Part shown: positions 44,667-53,009 of the stretch, one piece after another
How the letters are laid out: every line of letters begins with the position of its first letter
Numbering within the stretch: position 1 is the first letter of the stretch
Assembly (NCBI GenBank): GCA_900537125.1
Contig: UNRJ01000003.1
Span: 248,001 to 312,000, forward strand
Source: Rhodobacteraceae bacterium Alg238-R152
GTDB taxonomy: Bacteria; Pseudomonadota; Alphaproteobacteria; Rhodobacterales; Rhodobacteraceae
Length of the DNA: 64,000 nucleotides
Reading direction: 5' to 3'
Made by a program: the position numbers and the translations under genes
Notes under the pieces: model-generated
Database searches by the model: none
What the model saw: only the letters and a program-made list of their open reading frames with translations
What the model was told of the DNA's origin: nothing

Positions 44667-45533
44667 ATGAGCTGGCGCATCGCAAATGAATGCGCCGAGC
44701 GCCGCTTTGGCAGCGCCGCGCGCAAGCAGATCATCATGTTCCTGGCCGACAAGGCGAGCGATGATGGCTCGGGCATCTGGTGTTCCAAGGGGACGATCCA
44801 GCGCCACACAGAGCTCAGCGAGAGCACGGTGAAGCGCACCATCATCGACTTTCTGCGCGAAGGCATCCTGATCGAGACAGGGCGGCGGCACTGCAAGAAC
44901 GGCTACACCGTCATTTACCGCATTGTTCTGGAGCGCGTGGCCGCGCTCGAACCCACGGCCGAGCCCGATATTGAGACGGGGGTCACTGTGAACCCCGTCC
45001 AGCATGAACCCGGTACGGGGTCCACGGTGAACGGGGTACGGGGTTCACGGTGGACCCCAAACCATCCTAAAACCATCCATAAACCACCTACGCGCAGGCG
45101 CGAGGCGGCGGAGGAGGAGTTTGAAGATCTTGAATCTGAGAAGATCTTGGCGGCCTATCCTGAGGGCAGGATTCGAGACCGGCGAACCAGTCTGCGCCTG
45201 ATCGCTGCGGCTGTGAAAGCAGGTGTGAAGCCCGATGACCTGCTGCAGGCGGTCAAAGCCTATGCGAAAGAAAGCGAGGGCTATACGCGCAGCAAGGTCT
45301 GTTTTTCGGACAATTGGTTCAAGATGCGCCGGTGGGAGAAGGGGCTCGCCCAGATACAGGCCGACCGCGAGAAGGCGCGAGAGGCCGAAGCCAAAGGTCG
45401 TGCCAGCCTTGCCGAGTGGATTCATGAGCGCCATCCCCTCTGCCGCCACATCACTAACCGGCAGATCGAGGATTTGATCGCGTCAAAACTGGTGACGCCC
45501 GAACAGGTCCGCGCTGCGGGGCTGCAGGTGTGA
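44667..45533 (+). CDS. Helix-turn-helix protein, replication-initiator-like
   Basis: A 288-residue protein. Residues 1-95 form a winged helix-turn-helix (ARKQIIMFLADKASDDGSGIWCSKGTIQRHTELSESTVKRTIIDFLREG) as in phage and plasmid replication organisers. A proline- and arginine-rich linker follows (about 120-155), then a helical region and a C-terminal segment with WxxMRRWEKGL. I start at the ATG at 44667 after GAGG; the GTG at 44607 lies too close to the hairpin. It is the first gene after the attachment site and may control or start replication of the excised element. Confidence 0.7.
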   Translation: MSWRIANECAERRFGSAARKQIIMFLADKASDDGSGIWCSKGTIQRHTELSESTVKRTIIDFLREGILIETGRRHCKNGYTVIYRIVLERVAALEPTAEPDIETGVTVNPVQHEPGTGSTVNGVRGSRWTPNHPKTIHKPPTRRREAAEEEFEDLESEKILAAYPEGRIRDRRTSLRLIAAAVKAGVKPDDLLQAVKAYAKESEGYTRSKVCFSDNWFKMRRWEKGLAQIQADREKAREAEAKGRASLAEWIHERHPLCRHITNRQIEDLIASKLVTPEQVRAAGLQV

Positions 45534-45592
45534 GAGCATTGGCGAAGTCTGGGATACAGCTAACAATGCTGCCGATCTTTATGGTGTTTAGG

Positions 45593-45651
45593 TCATATTG
45601 CGCGATTATGATTTGAGGGTCATATTGACAATTTATGATCCAGGGGTCATA
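45593..45651. promoter_or_regulatory. Repeated palindromic operators upstream of hipB
   Basis: Two copies of TCATA-N9-TATGA lie at 45593-45611 and 45620-45638. A third TCATA half-site at 45647-45651 keeps the same 27-base step, and its partner arm is replaced by the hipB ribosome-binding site. Each copy is preceded by GG. The layout fits cooperative autorepression by HipB. Confidence 0.7.
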
Positions 45652-45672
45652 TGCGGTGACAGGAGAACCGCC

Positions 45673-45924
45673 ATGAAGCACCTCGTTCGTACATCAAAAA
45701 ACTTGGGCCACGCAATTCGCCAGGCTCGGAAGGCAAAGAACCTTACCCAGAAGGAACTCGCCTCGATGAGCGGTGTTTGGCAAGAGACAATTTCCAAGAT
45801 CGAGAACGGCAGCGGCGGAACCAAGCTGGAAACAGTATTCGATTTGATCGCGGCCTTGGAGCTCGAAATTACGGTGACCGAGCGCAGCAAAGGCACACCA
45901 GACGGGCTAGAGGACATCTTCTGA
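45673..45924 (+). CDS. hipB: HipB-type antitoxin, XRE-family regulator
   Basis: An 83-residue DNA-binding protein with an XRE helix-turn-helix (LGHAIRQARKAKNLTQKELASMSGVWQETISKIENG). HipB neutralises HipA and represses the operon. Start at the ATG at 45673 after AGGAG; the frame is open upstream across the operators and is not coding. It is followed after one base by hipA. The operators at 45593-45651 are its likely targets. Confidence 0.9.
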   Translation: MKHLVRTSKNLGHAIRQARKAKNLTQKELASMSGVWQETISKIENGSGGTKLETVFDLIAALELEITVTERSKGTPDGLEDIF

Positions 45925-45925
45925 C

Positions 45926-47227
45926 ATGGGCCGCAAGCGCAGCTACACACCGCTGAACGTTTTCCTGAACTCGCGGCTCGTGGGTCAATTGGTGCGTGAG
46001 CCGTCGGGCGGCGTCAGTTTTGCCTATGCACGTGACTGGCTCGAATGGGAGCACCGGATGCCGGTGTCGCTATCGTTGCCATTGCAGGAGAACCGCTACA
46101 GCGGCGCACCTGTGATGGCCGTCTTTGACAACCTGTTGCCCGACAGTGACCTCATTCGCCGGAGGGTCGCAGAACGCGTCGGGGCCGAGGGCGTCGATGC
46201 CTTTAGCTTGCTGTCCCAAATTGGGCGGGACTGCATTGGTGCGCTGCAGTTTCTGCCCGACGGGCAAGAGCCTCAGCCAATGTCCGAGTTGACTGGAGAA
46301 CTTGTCGACGAGGCGCAGATCGGGGCCATTTTGAGCGACCTCGATTTAGCACCACTGGGTATCCGCCGCGAGAATGACTTCCGAATTTCTGTCGCTGGAG
46401 CGCAGGAAAAAACGGCTCTGCTTCGTAAAGACGGCCAGTGGATTGAGCCAACCGGCACGACGCCAACCACGCACATCATCAAGCCGCAAATCGGCAGGCT
46501 GCCCAACGGTATGGACCTGTCCGACAGCGTTGAAAACGAATACCTGTGCCTCAAGCTGATGGAAGCGTTTGGGCTTCGGGCTGCGAATGTCGAAATGGCG
46601 CAGTTTGGCGAAAAGAAAGCCTTGGTCGTTGAGCGTTTTGATCGGCGCTGGACGTCTGATGGGCGCTTGATCCGTCTGCCGCAGGAGGACTGCTGTCAAG
46701 CACTATCCATTGTGCCCACACAAAAGTATCAGAATGAGGGCGGCCCAGGAATCTCAGATATCATGGATCTATTATTGGGAAGTGATGACCCCAACAAAGA
46801 CCGGTACGATTTTTTCAAAGCGAATGTCCTGTTCTGGTTGTTGGGCGCGACAGACGGACATGGTAAGAACTTCAGCGTCAGCCTCTTACCCGGCGGTCGC
46901 TTTCGCATGACACCGCTATACGACGTTTTGACGGTGCAGCCGACTGTCGATGCGCGACAGATCGAGCGAAAGTACTTCAAACTGGCCATGAATTTAGGCA
47001 ACTCAAACCACTACAAGGTTTCGAATATCGTTGGTCGGCACATCGTGGAGACCGGAGTTCAATCCGGCTTATCCCGCGCAGTCGTGCAGGGCCTGTTTGA
47101 AGAGCTGCAGGAGACCTCGCACGCGATCGTTGAGGCCACGTTCAACCAGCTTCCAGAAGGTTTCCCAGAGCCGTTGCTTGCTTCAATCGACGGCGCGCTG
47201 AAGGCTAGGTTGCACCTGTTGAACTGA
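45926..47227 (+). CDS. hipA: HipA-type serine/threonine kinase toxin
   Basis: HipA kinases phosphorylate a translation factor (GltX in E. coli) and cause dormancy. The 433-residue product has the N-terminal couple_HipA region (GGVSFAYARDWLE and onward), the SVAGAQEKTALL ATP-binding loop, the HIIKPQ segment, catalytic GATDGHGKNFS (Asp310, Asn315) and LYDV (Asp333). All key residues appear intact, so it is likely active. On a mobile element it would favour retention. Confidence 0.92.
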   Translation: MGRKRSYTPLNVFLNSRLVGQLVREPSGGVSFAYARDWLEWEHRMPVSLSLPLQENRYSGAPVMAVFDNLLPDSDLIRRRVAERVGAEGVDAFSLLSQIGRDCIGALQFLPDGQEPQPMSELTGELVDEAQIGAILSDLDLAPLGIRRENDFRISVAGAQEKTALLRKDGQWIEPTGTTPTTHIIKPQIGRLPNGMDLSDSVENEYLCLKLMEAFGLRAANVEMAQFGEKKALVVERFDRRWTSDGRLIRLPQEDCCQALSIVPTQKYQNEGGPGISDIMDLLLGSDDPNKDRYDFFKANVLFWLLGATDGHGKNFSVSLLPGGRFRMTPLYDVLTVQPTVDARQIERKYFKLAMNLGNSNHYKVSNIVGRHIVETGVQSGLSRAVVQGLFEELQETSHAIVEATFNQLPEGFPEPLLASIDGALKARLHLLN

Positions 47228-47496
47228 AACTGGTCGCGCTTGGCTGGTGCGAAGACGCGTCTTTTCCGGTCAAACGAAACCAGGTCAGGTCGCCGTAGCC
47301 ATAAGCAGATCCTCACCGCCGGGTTTCTAATTGCTGAACATAAGCGGGCAGCCGTGTCAGACGCGGTGCAAGCCCCGCTTCAACAAGAAAATTCCCCTGC
47401 GCCAGCGCATTCCTCGCGAAGCAAGTTTCTCGCTGACAGCCCTTTGGTGCCAGCTTTGGTCATGTTCATCGAAACACTCAAAGTGAGGATCAAAAA

Positions 47497-47694
47497 ATGG
47501 CTACTCAAACTCTGAAACTGAACGTCAAATCCGGTGAAAAAGACGGCAAGAACTTCTGGGACCGCTGTGGCGTGCTCTTCGTCAACACCGACGACCTCGG
47601 CAACATCACGTCGATCAACGTCAAACACAGCATGTTCCCCGACGTCGAAATGGTCGCCTTCCCACGCCGCGATGACGATCCGGTTGCCGAGTGA
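47497..47694 (+). CDS. Small conserved-looking hypothetical protein, 65 aa
   Basis: A 65-residue acidic protein (MATQTLKLNVKSGEKDGKNFWDRCGVLFVNTDD...), probably beta-rich. It has a good context start (GTGAGGATCAAAA before the ATG) and codon use like its neighbours. I do not recognise the family. The layout, with a stand-alone small gene after a toxin-antitoxin pair on a mobile element, is common for accessory proteins. Function unknown. Confidence 0.6.
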   Translation: MATQTLKLNVKSGEKDGKNFWDRCGVLFVNTDDLGNITSINVKHSMFPDVEMVAFPRRDDDPVAE

Positions 47695-47983
47695 CCGGTG
47701 CGCCGGGGCGGGTTTCCCGCCCTGGAAAAACCGAAGCTGAGTGTGAATCGCTGCCAATTGGACTTCAACAAGTATCCGATGTCGCATCGGTGCAACTCCT
47801 CAGACCGGACCTTCGCTGCAAGTGCATAATCGATAGTTGGCGGAACTGGTGCTCTGCGGACATTCCAGACTTTGACGCTTTCTTTGTTAACGGCTGCTTC
47901 CAGAGTTTGGCGGCCGCGCGTTTGTTAAGTGCTGCATTGAACAGCGGTACCATACCATCGAGGAAAATCACGGTCTCGGACCC
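47695..47983. other. Gap between the 65-aa gene and the LysR gene
   Basis: About 290 bases. A 98-codon frame (47691-47987) is present but looks non-coding, and it ends inside the converging LysR gene. I see no other structure. Confidence 0.3.
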
Positions 47984-48868
47984 TTAGACCGTGGTTTTTC
48001 TAACTGCATCGACGAATCTTTTGACGGTGTCTGAATTTCCCGATTTGCGAAATGCAACGTATAGGTCAATGAGGTTTTCACATGGCTCAAATGGGACGAA
48101 GGAAACACCTAAGGGGGCGATATTCCGGACCCAAGCAGGTGCCAATGCGATTCCGAGGCCCTGAGCTACAAACTGCAACATTGTGGACTTATCAATAATC
48201 TCACAGACAATGTTGGGCTGCGCGCCTATTCGGCGAAAGCCGCTCCATAATGCTTCGTGCAAGATTGGGCGTGCGTGTTTGGGGTAGCCCACGATCGGTT
48301 GGTCGACGATATCGGACGCCGATAGAGACACAGAGCTTGAAAGAGGGTTTGTATCCGCAAGAACCACCAAAACCGGCTGCCGGTGAAGCAGTTCACTGGT
48401 GATGAAATCGTCTTGCTGCGGCGTTCTGACAAAGGCCACATCGGTGCGATGGCCAATCAACTCTTGCGAATGTTGTTCAGAAGATGAGGTTTCCAGTACC
48501 TGCACGTGAACCTTCGGGTCCGTCCTGCGAAAAGCTAGCAGAGCTTTGGGCAGCAGCATCGAAATCGCCTCATCTACCCCGCTCACACGGATGTGGCGTA
48601 GGTCAGACTCGGCGGTGTGGCGAACATTTGAGACCGCCCTTTCGATATCGGCAAGTATCCTTTTGGCATCCTGGACGAACTCTGACCCAGCTTGGGTCAG
48701 GCTGACCTGCCGTGTCGTTCTGAAAAACAGTCGCGCACCAAGTTCATGTTCCAACGCAGAGACCCGTTCAGAAAGAGCCGATTGGCTTAGCCCCAAACGT
48801 TCGCCTGCTCGCCGGAAGTGAAGTTCTTCCGCCACGGCGACGAAGCATTCCAGCTGTCTGATATCCAA
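47984..48868 (-). CDS. LysR-family regulator of the dehalogenase-leuCD operon (inferred)
   Basis: A 294-residue LysR protein with helix-turn-helix LECFVAVAEELHFRRAGERLGLSQSALSERVSALEHELGARLF and a typical effector domain. The start is TTG at 48868 after AAGGGA, since the conserved N-terminus begins there. It lies 19 bases after leuD in the same direction, so it is probably the last gene of the operon and may bind the palindrome in the divergent promoter at 51838-51871. Confidence 0.85.
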   Translation of the reverse strand: MDIRQLECFVAVAEELHFRRAGERLGLSQSALSERVSALEHELGARLFFRTTRQVSLTQAGSEFVQDAKRILADIERAVSNVRHTAESDLRHIRVSGVDEAISMLLPKALLAFRRTDPKVHVQVLETSSSEQHSQELIGHRTDVAFVRTPQQDDFITSELLHRQPVLVVLADTNPLSSSVSLSASDIVDQPIVGYPKHARPILHEALWSGFRRIGAQPNIVCEIIDKSTMLQFVAQGLGIALAPAWVRNIAPLGVSFVPFEPCENLIDLYVAFRKSGNSDTVKRFVDAVRKTTV

Positions 48869-48887
48869 TCTGTGTTCCCTTATTGGT

Positions 48888-49502
48888 CTATTTGATGACG
48901 CTGACCCGCATCTGGCTTTTCAATCCCGCCTCATAGTCTCGGATCGCACCTGCATGTTCTAACGAGTCTAGCGTATCATCGCGACCTCGGATCAGCGCTG
49001 TTTGTGTCGCGGCGTCCATCTCGAATGGCGCGCGAATGTCACCAGCTGTGATCGTGCGGCCACTAAGGTCGATTGTTATCTCGGCACCGTTGCCTGCGGC
49101 CTGCAAAAGCAAGTCCCGCGTCTCCGGCGAGACAATCGGCAATGCCAAACCGTTTTTGCGGGCATTGTCGTAGAAAATACCGGCGAAACTTGTGCCGATG
49201 CAGGCATCAATCCCAAGTTGGCGCATACCCCAGACAGCATGTTCGCGACTGGACCCACAGCCGAAATTGTCGCCGACAACCAAAATATTGGCCTGCGTCC
49301 AAGGTGCTTTGTTCAAGATAAAGTCTGGGCGAGGACCCCCAGCATTGTCAAAGCGCAAATCGGCGAATGTGCCATCCGCCAATCCTTCGCGGGTGATCGT
49401 GATCAGAAACCGCTTGGGCATGATCACATCAGTATCGACATTGGCCAGCGGCAAAGGTGCTGCGATCCCTTTGATCATCTTTTTCATCTGTTGGTCTTTC
49501 AT
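48888..49502 (-). CDS. leuD: LeuD-family isomerase/hydratase small subunit
   Basis: Small (swivel) subunit of 3-isopropylmalate dehydratase-like enzymes, 204 residues. Family blocks VDTDVIMPKRFL, GDNFGCGSSREHAVW and TSFAGIFYDNARKNGL are present. The ATG at 49502 overlaps the leuC stop by four bases, which decides the start over the Met six codons later. No leuA or leuB is nearby, and the genes sit with a dehalogenase and a transporter, so a catabolic hydratase role is as likely as leucine synthesis. Confidence 0.85.
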   Translation of the reverse strand: MKDQQMKKMIKGIAAPLPLANVDTDVIMPKRFLITITREGLADGTFADLRFDNAGGPRPDFILNKAPWTQANILVVGDNFGCGSSREHAVWGMRQLGIDACIGTSFAGIFYDNARKNGLALPIVSPETRDLLLQAAGNGAEITIDLSGRTITAGDIRAPFEMDAATQTALIRGRDDTLDSLEHAGAIRDYEAGLKSQMRVSVIK

Positions 49503-50878
49503 TTGAAATTTCGCACATCTGCCAGATGCCCCGCGACAGAAGCCGCCGCGACCATTGCAGGTGACATAAGGTGCGTGCGTGCGCCGCGACCCTGTCGGCC
49601 TTCGAAATTTCGGTTGGTGGATGATGCGACGCGTTCACCATCCATGGCGATGTCGTCGTTCATTGCAAGGCACATGGAACAGCCCGCCTCGGGTCGCCAT
49701 TCAAAACCTGCAGCCTCAAAGATCGCGCGCAGGCCTTCGGCTTCGGCTTTGATCCGTGTCATGGCAGAGCCGGGCACGACGATGGCTTCGACGCCCACCG
49801 CGACCTTCCTACCTTCGAGTATCTTGGCCGCCTCGCGCAGGTCTTCAATCCGGCTGTTGGTGCAAGAACCGATAAAGGCCGTGTCGATTGCGATCGACTG
49901 GGCTGACTGCCCCTCGGTTAGCCCCATGTAATTCAACGACCGCGCCAAAGCGGCCTTGGCTTTCGGCGAGACATAGTCGGACGCGACCGGCACATGTGCA
50001 GTGATCGGCACCGATTGATCCGGGCTGGTGCCCCATGTGACCAGCGGTTCGATATCGCCCCCTGCTATTGCGACCTCATTGTCAAAGACGGCCTCGGGGT
50101 CGCTGTGCCAACTCTCCCCGTAGAACGCAAACCGACCGCTATGAGAGTGGCCTTGCAATGCCGCTTCGGTGACCTCATCCGCTGCGATCAAAGCCGCACG
50201 CGCGCCTAACTCAACCGCCATATTGCAAACGGTCATGCGTCCGGCCATGTCGAGGTGGCGAACGGCGGAACCTGCAAACTCCACCGCAAATCCATTGGCC
50301 CCGCCAGCGCCCACGACTTGCACGACTTTCATGATGATGTCTTTCGCCGTCACGCCGGGTGCGGTTTCGCCGTCGATCAAAACACGCATCGTTTTCATAC
50401 GTTTGTAGCGTAGCGTTTGGGTTGCCAGAACATGTTCCACTTCCGAGGTGCCGATGCCAAACCCCAGCGCGCCGTATGCGCCATAGGTTGTCGTGTGGCT
50501 GTCACCGCAGGCAATTAACATGCCGGGTATGACCAACCCCTGTTCGGGAACCACGACGTGTTCAATGCCCTGTCGCGGGTCGCCCAGACCATAAAAAGCG
50601 ATGTCGTGCTTGGTGCAATTGGATTCCAGATTGTCGATTAGGAGCTTGGAAGCCTTATCATGCGGTTCATTGCTGCGGGTTGCGTTCACATGATCGACCA
50701 CGGCAAGATGCGCCTCGGTCCGCCAAACGTCCAAGCCCTTTGCGTCGAGCCCCGAGAAGGCTTGCGGGCTGGTGTATTCATTCATGATGTGGAAATCGAC
50801 ATAGATCAGCATGTCGCCATCTGGCAGATCGCACACCTTATGGGCGTCGACCAGTTTGTCATAAAGTGTCCGGCTCAT
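49499..50878 (-). CDS. leuC: LeuC-family isomerase/hydratase large subunit
   Basis: Aconitase-family large subunit, 459 residues, carrying the 4Fe-4S site: the first ligand is in FIGSCTNSRIEDL and the other two in CSMC. PGMLIACGDSHTTTYGAYGALGFGIGTSEVEHVLATQTL and NRNFEGRQG are conserved. The usual VDHNVPT substrate segment is VDHVNATR here, an unusual change that may alter specificity. It is coupled by ATGA overlaps to the dehalogenase upstream and leuD downstream. Confidence 0.85.
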   Translation of the reverse strand: MSRTLYDKLVDAHKVCDLPDGDMLIYVDFHIMNEYTSPQAFSGLDAKGLDVWRTEAHLAVVDHVNATRSNEPHDKASKLLIDNLESNCTKHDIAFYGLGDPRQGIEHVVVPEQGLVIPGMLIACGDSHTTTYGAYGALGFGIGTSEVEHVLATQTLRYKRMKTMRVLIDGETAPGVTAKDIIMKVVQVVGAGGANGFAVEFAGSAVRHLDMAGRMTVCNMAVELGARAALIAADEVTEAALQGHSHSGRFAFYGESWHSDPEAVFDNEVAIAGGDIEPLVTWGTSPDQSVPITAHVPVASDYVSPKAKAALARSLNYMGLTEGQSAQSIAIDTAFIGSCTNSRIEDLREAAKILEGRKVAVGVEAIVVPGSAMTRIKAEAEGLRAIFEAAGFEWRPEAGCSMCLAMNDDIAMDGERVASSTNRNFEGRQGRGARTHLMSPAMVAAASVAGHLADVRNFK

Positions 50879-51780
50879 GCGGTTGCCTTTGCGTGAATTG
50901 GGTTGCGGGCAAAGAAATCCGACATGCGCGCAGCTATGTCATCCGGGATTTCTTCGGCCATGTAATGTGTGGTGTCGAGCGCTTCGCCCTCAACCCTTTC
51001 AGCCCGCTGTCGCCATAGGGCAAGCGCGTCAAAGCACGTCTCAATCACGCCACGTTTCGCCCAAAGGGTCAAAACGGGCATGCGAAGTTTGCGGCCCTGA
51101 TCCGCATCATCATGTGCGATGTCGATCGTGGCGGCGGCCCGATAGTCTTCACAGCTTGCATGAATAGCGTCGGGGTCTGCGAAGGCACTTAGGTATTCTG
51201 CCAAAGCTTCAGGTGAAAACGGATTATCGCCGCGTGCCTGATTGAAGCATTTCAGTTTCCAGAACCCTTCAGGATCTGCACCGATCATGCGTTCAGGTAG
51301 CGGGCTAGGCTGTGTCAGAAAGAACCAGTGCCAGTATGCCTGTGCGAATCCGGCGCTTGTCCCGGCATACATTTCACGGGTCGGAGCGATGTCGAGCAAT
51401 GCCATGGCTGAGACGCGGTCAGGATGGTCCAGACCCAACCGATGCGCGACCCGCGCACCGCGATCATGGGCACCAACAAGAAACCGCTCGTGGCCCAAGC
51501 GCCGCATGACAGCGACGATGTCGTTCGCCATAGCCCGCTTTGCATAAGGCGCGTGTGCTGCATCGGACGCTGGCTTGTCAGACCGACCGTAGCCGCGCAG
51601 ATCAGGGCAAATAACCTGAAACGTACGGGCCAGAATGGGGGCCACACCGTGCCACATGGCGGACGTCTGCGGATACCCATGCAATAGAACAAGCGGCGGC
51701 GCACCGACAGGTCCTGCGCGGCGGAGGAACAGGGTCGCACCATCGCCTACGATACGCTCTTCCACGAAGTCCTTGAACAT
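50875..51780 (-). CDS. Haloacetate-dehalogenase-like alpha/beta hydrolase
   Basis: A 301-residue protein with fluoroacetate-dehalogenase landmarks: nucleophile Asp106 and carboxylate-binding Arg107 and Arg110 in AHDRGARVAHRL, acid Asp130 in LLDIAPTREMY, halide-site His151 and Trp152 in YWHWFFLTQPSPLPE, Tyr213, and base His272. All expected catalytic and halide residues are present. Haloacetate dehalogenases turn (fluoro- or chloro-)acetate into glycolate. Residue equivalence is from memory of the family, so the exact substrate remains inferred. It is the first gene of the coupled operon with leuC and leuD. Confidence 0.8.
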   Translation of the reverse strand: MFKDFVEERIVGDGATLFLRRAGPVGAPPLVLLHGYPQTSAMWHGVAPILARTFQVICPDLRGYGRSDKPASDAAHAPYAKRAMANDIVAVMRRLGHERFLVGAHDRGARVAHRLGLDHPDRVSAMALLDIAPTREMYAGTSAGFAQAYWHWFFLTQPSPLPERMIGADPEGFWKLKCFNQARGDNPFSPEALAEYLSAFADPDAIHASCEDYRAAATIDIAHDDADQGRKLRMPVLTLWAKRGVIETCFDALALWRQRAERVEGEALDTTHYMAEEIPDDIAARMSDFFARNPIHAKATA

Positions 51781-51837
51781 TTCGATCCCCCTGAGGACAT
51801 GAATTTTTATCCACTATCTCAGATTAAATCAAAAGGT

Positions 51838-51871
51838 TTAATCGGCAAATCTGATCAGTAATGCCGACTAA
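51838..51871. promoter_or_regulatory. Concentric palindrome in the divergent dehalogenase/dctP promoter
   Basis: TCGGCA (51842-51847) and TGCCGA (51862-51867) are inverted arms around CTGATCAG (51851-51858), itself a perfect palindrome with the same centre. TTA/TAA (51838-51840, 51869-51871) extend it. It sits between the two divergent transcripts and is the best candidate for the LysR binding site. Confidence 0.6.
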
Positions 51872-51951
51872 TCCTCATGTGAAACCTCGATAGTCTTTAA
51901 CGACATTTGCAGCATCGCATGGTGCCGCGAACCGGATCAGAGGAGGATACC

Positions 51952-52953
51952 ATGAAATTTCTGCTAACCACTGCACTATCCCTGACATTGGCGACAAGTG
52001 CTTCGTCAGCTTTCGCGGCTTGCGACGAAGGCGAGATCGTCATCAAGTTCAGCCACGTCACGAACACAGACAAGCACCCCAAGGGCATCGCGGCCACTTT
52101 GCTGGCCGAGCGCGTCAACACCGAGATGGACGGAACAGCCTGTATGGAGGTTTTTCCGAACTCCACCCTTTATGATGACAACAAGGTGCTAGAGGCGCTA
52201 CTGCAGGGTGACGTTCAACTCGCCGCACCGTCGCTGTCAAAGTTTGAAAAATTCACCAAGCAATTCCGTATTTTCGACCTGCCTTTCATGTTTGAAGACA
52301 TCGAGGCTGTTGATGCGTTTCAAGCATCTGAGGCTGGGCAGGCACTGCTAGACAGCATGCAGAACCGAGGTCTTCAGGGTCTGACCTTCTGGCACAATGG
52401 CATGAAGCAAATGTCCGCCAATGTTCCTTTAATGTCACCAGCAGACGCTGACGGGCTCAAGTTCCGCGTGATGTCATCCGACGTTCTTGTCGCGCAGATG
52501 GAAGCGATCGGTGGCGCGCCGCAAAAGATGGCCTTCTCAGAGGTCTATGGCGCACTTCAACAAGGCGTTGTCGACGGCCAAGAGAACGTTTGGTCCAACA
52601 TCTATGGCAAAAAGTTCTTCGAGGTTCAGGATGGCATTACCGAAACCAACCACGGTGTTATCGACTATTTGGTCGTGACGAATGTCGATTGGCTTGAAGG
52701 CTTGGATGCCGATGTCCGTGACCAATTCTTGACGATCTTGGATGAAGTCACAGAGCTTCGAAACGCAGAGTCCTTTGCGGTGAACCAGGCCAATCGTCAG
52801 GCCATCATCGATGCCGGTGGCGAGGTGCGCACCCTCACAGCAGAAGAACGTTTGGCGTGGGTCAATGCGATGAAACCGGTTTGGGAGCAATTCTCTGACG
52901 ACGTCGGCCAAGACATGATCGACGCGGCACAGTCGTTCAACGGCGGCACCTAA
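51952..52953 (+). CDS. dctP: TRAP transporter solute-binding protein, DctP family
   Basis: Periplasmic receptor of a TRAP carboxylate importer, 333 residues. It has a Sec signal peptide ending near AFA, then the DctP fold starting IVIKFSHVTNTDKHPKG. The conserved Arg that binds the ligand carboxylate is in GLKFRVM, and QGVVDGQEN precedes the second lobe. GAGGAGG is just before the ATG at 51952. A nine-pair stem-loop follows before dctQ. The ligand is unknown. Confidence 0.92.
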   Translation: MKFLLTTALSLTLATSASSAFAACDEGEIVIKFSHVTNTDKHPKGIAATLLAERVNTEMDGTACMEVFPNSTLYDDNKVLEALLQGDVQLAAPSLSKFEKFTKQFRIFDLPFMFEDIEAVDAFQASEAGQALLDSMQNRGLQGLTFWHNGMKQMSANVPLMSPADADGLKFRVMSSDVLVAQMEAIGGAPQKMAFSEVYGALQQGVVDGQENVWSNIYGKKFFEVQDGITETNHGVIDYLVVTNVDWLEGLDADVRDQFLTILDEVTELRNAESFAVNQANRQAIIDAGGEVRTLTAEERLAWVNAMKPVWEQFSDDVGQDMIDAAQSFNGGT

Positions 52954-52963
52954 ATCAGAAGTA

Positions 52964-52990
52964 GCCGAGGGCGGTTGATCTGCCCTCGGC
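52964..52990 (+). terminator. Stem-loop between dctP and dctQ
   Basis: GCCGAGGGC (52964-52972) pairs perfectly with GCCCTCGGC (52982-52990). No T-run follows, so it more likely stabilises the dctP mRNA than terminates it. Confidence 0.65.
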
Positions 52991-53009
52991 ACGCAAAGGG
53001 AGGTCCGAC

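Noticed and set aside
47240..47515. 91-codon frame between hipA and the 65-aa gene
   Set aside because: It overlaps the better-supported 65-aa start and has no domain or ribosome-binding site.
47691..47987. 98-codon frame running into the LysR gene
   Set aside because: It ends inside a converging real gene and has no motif or start signal.
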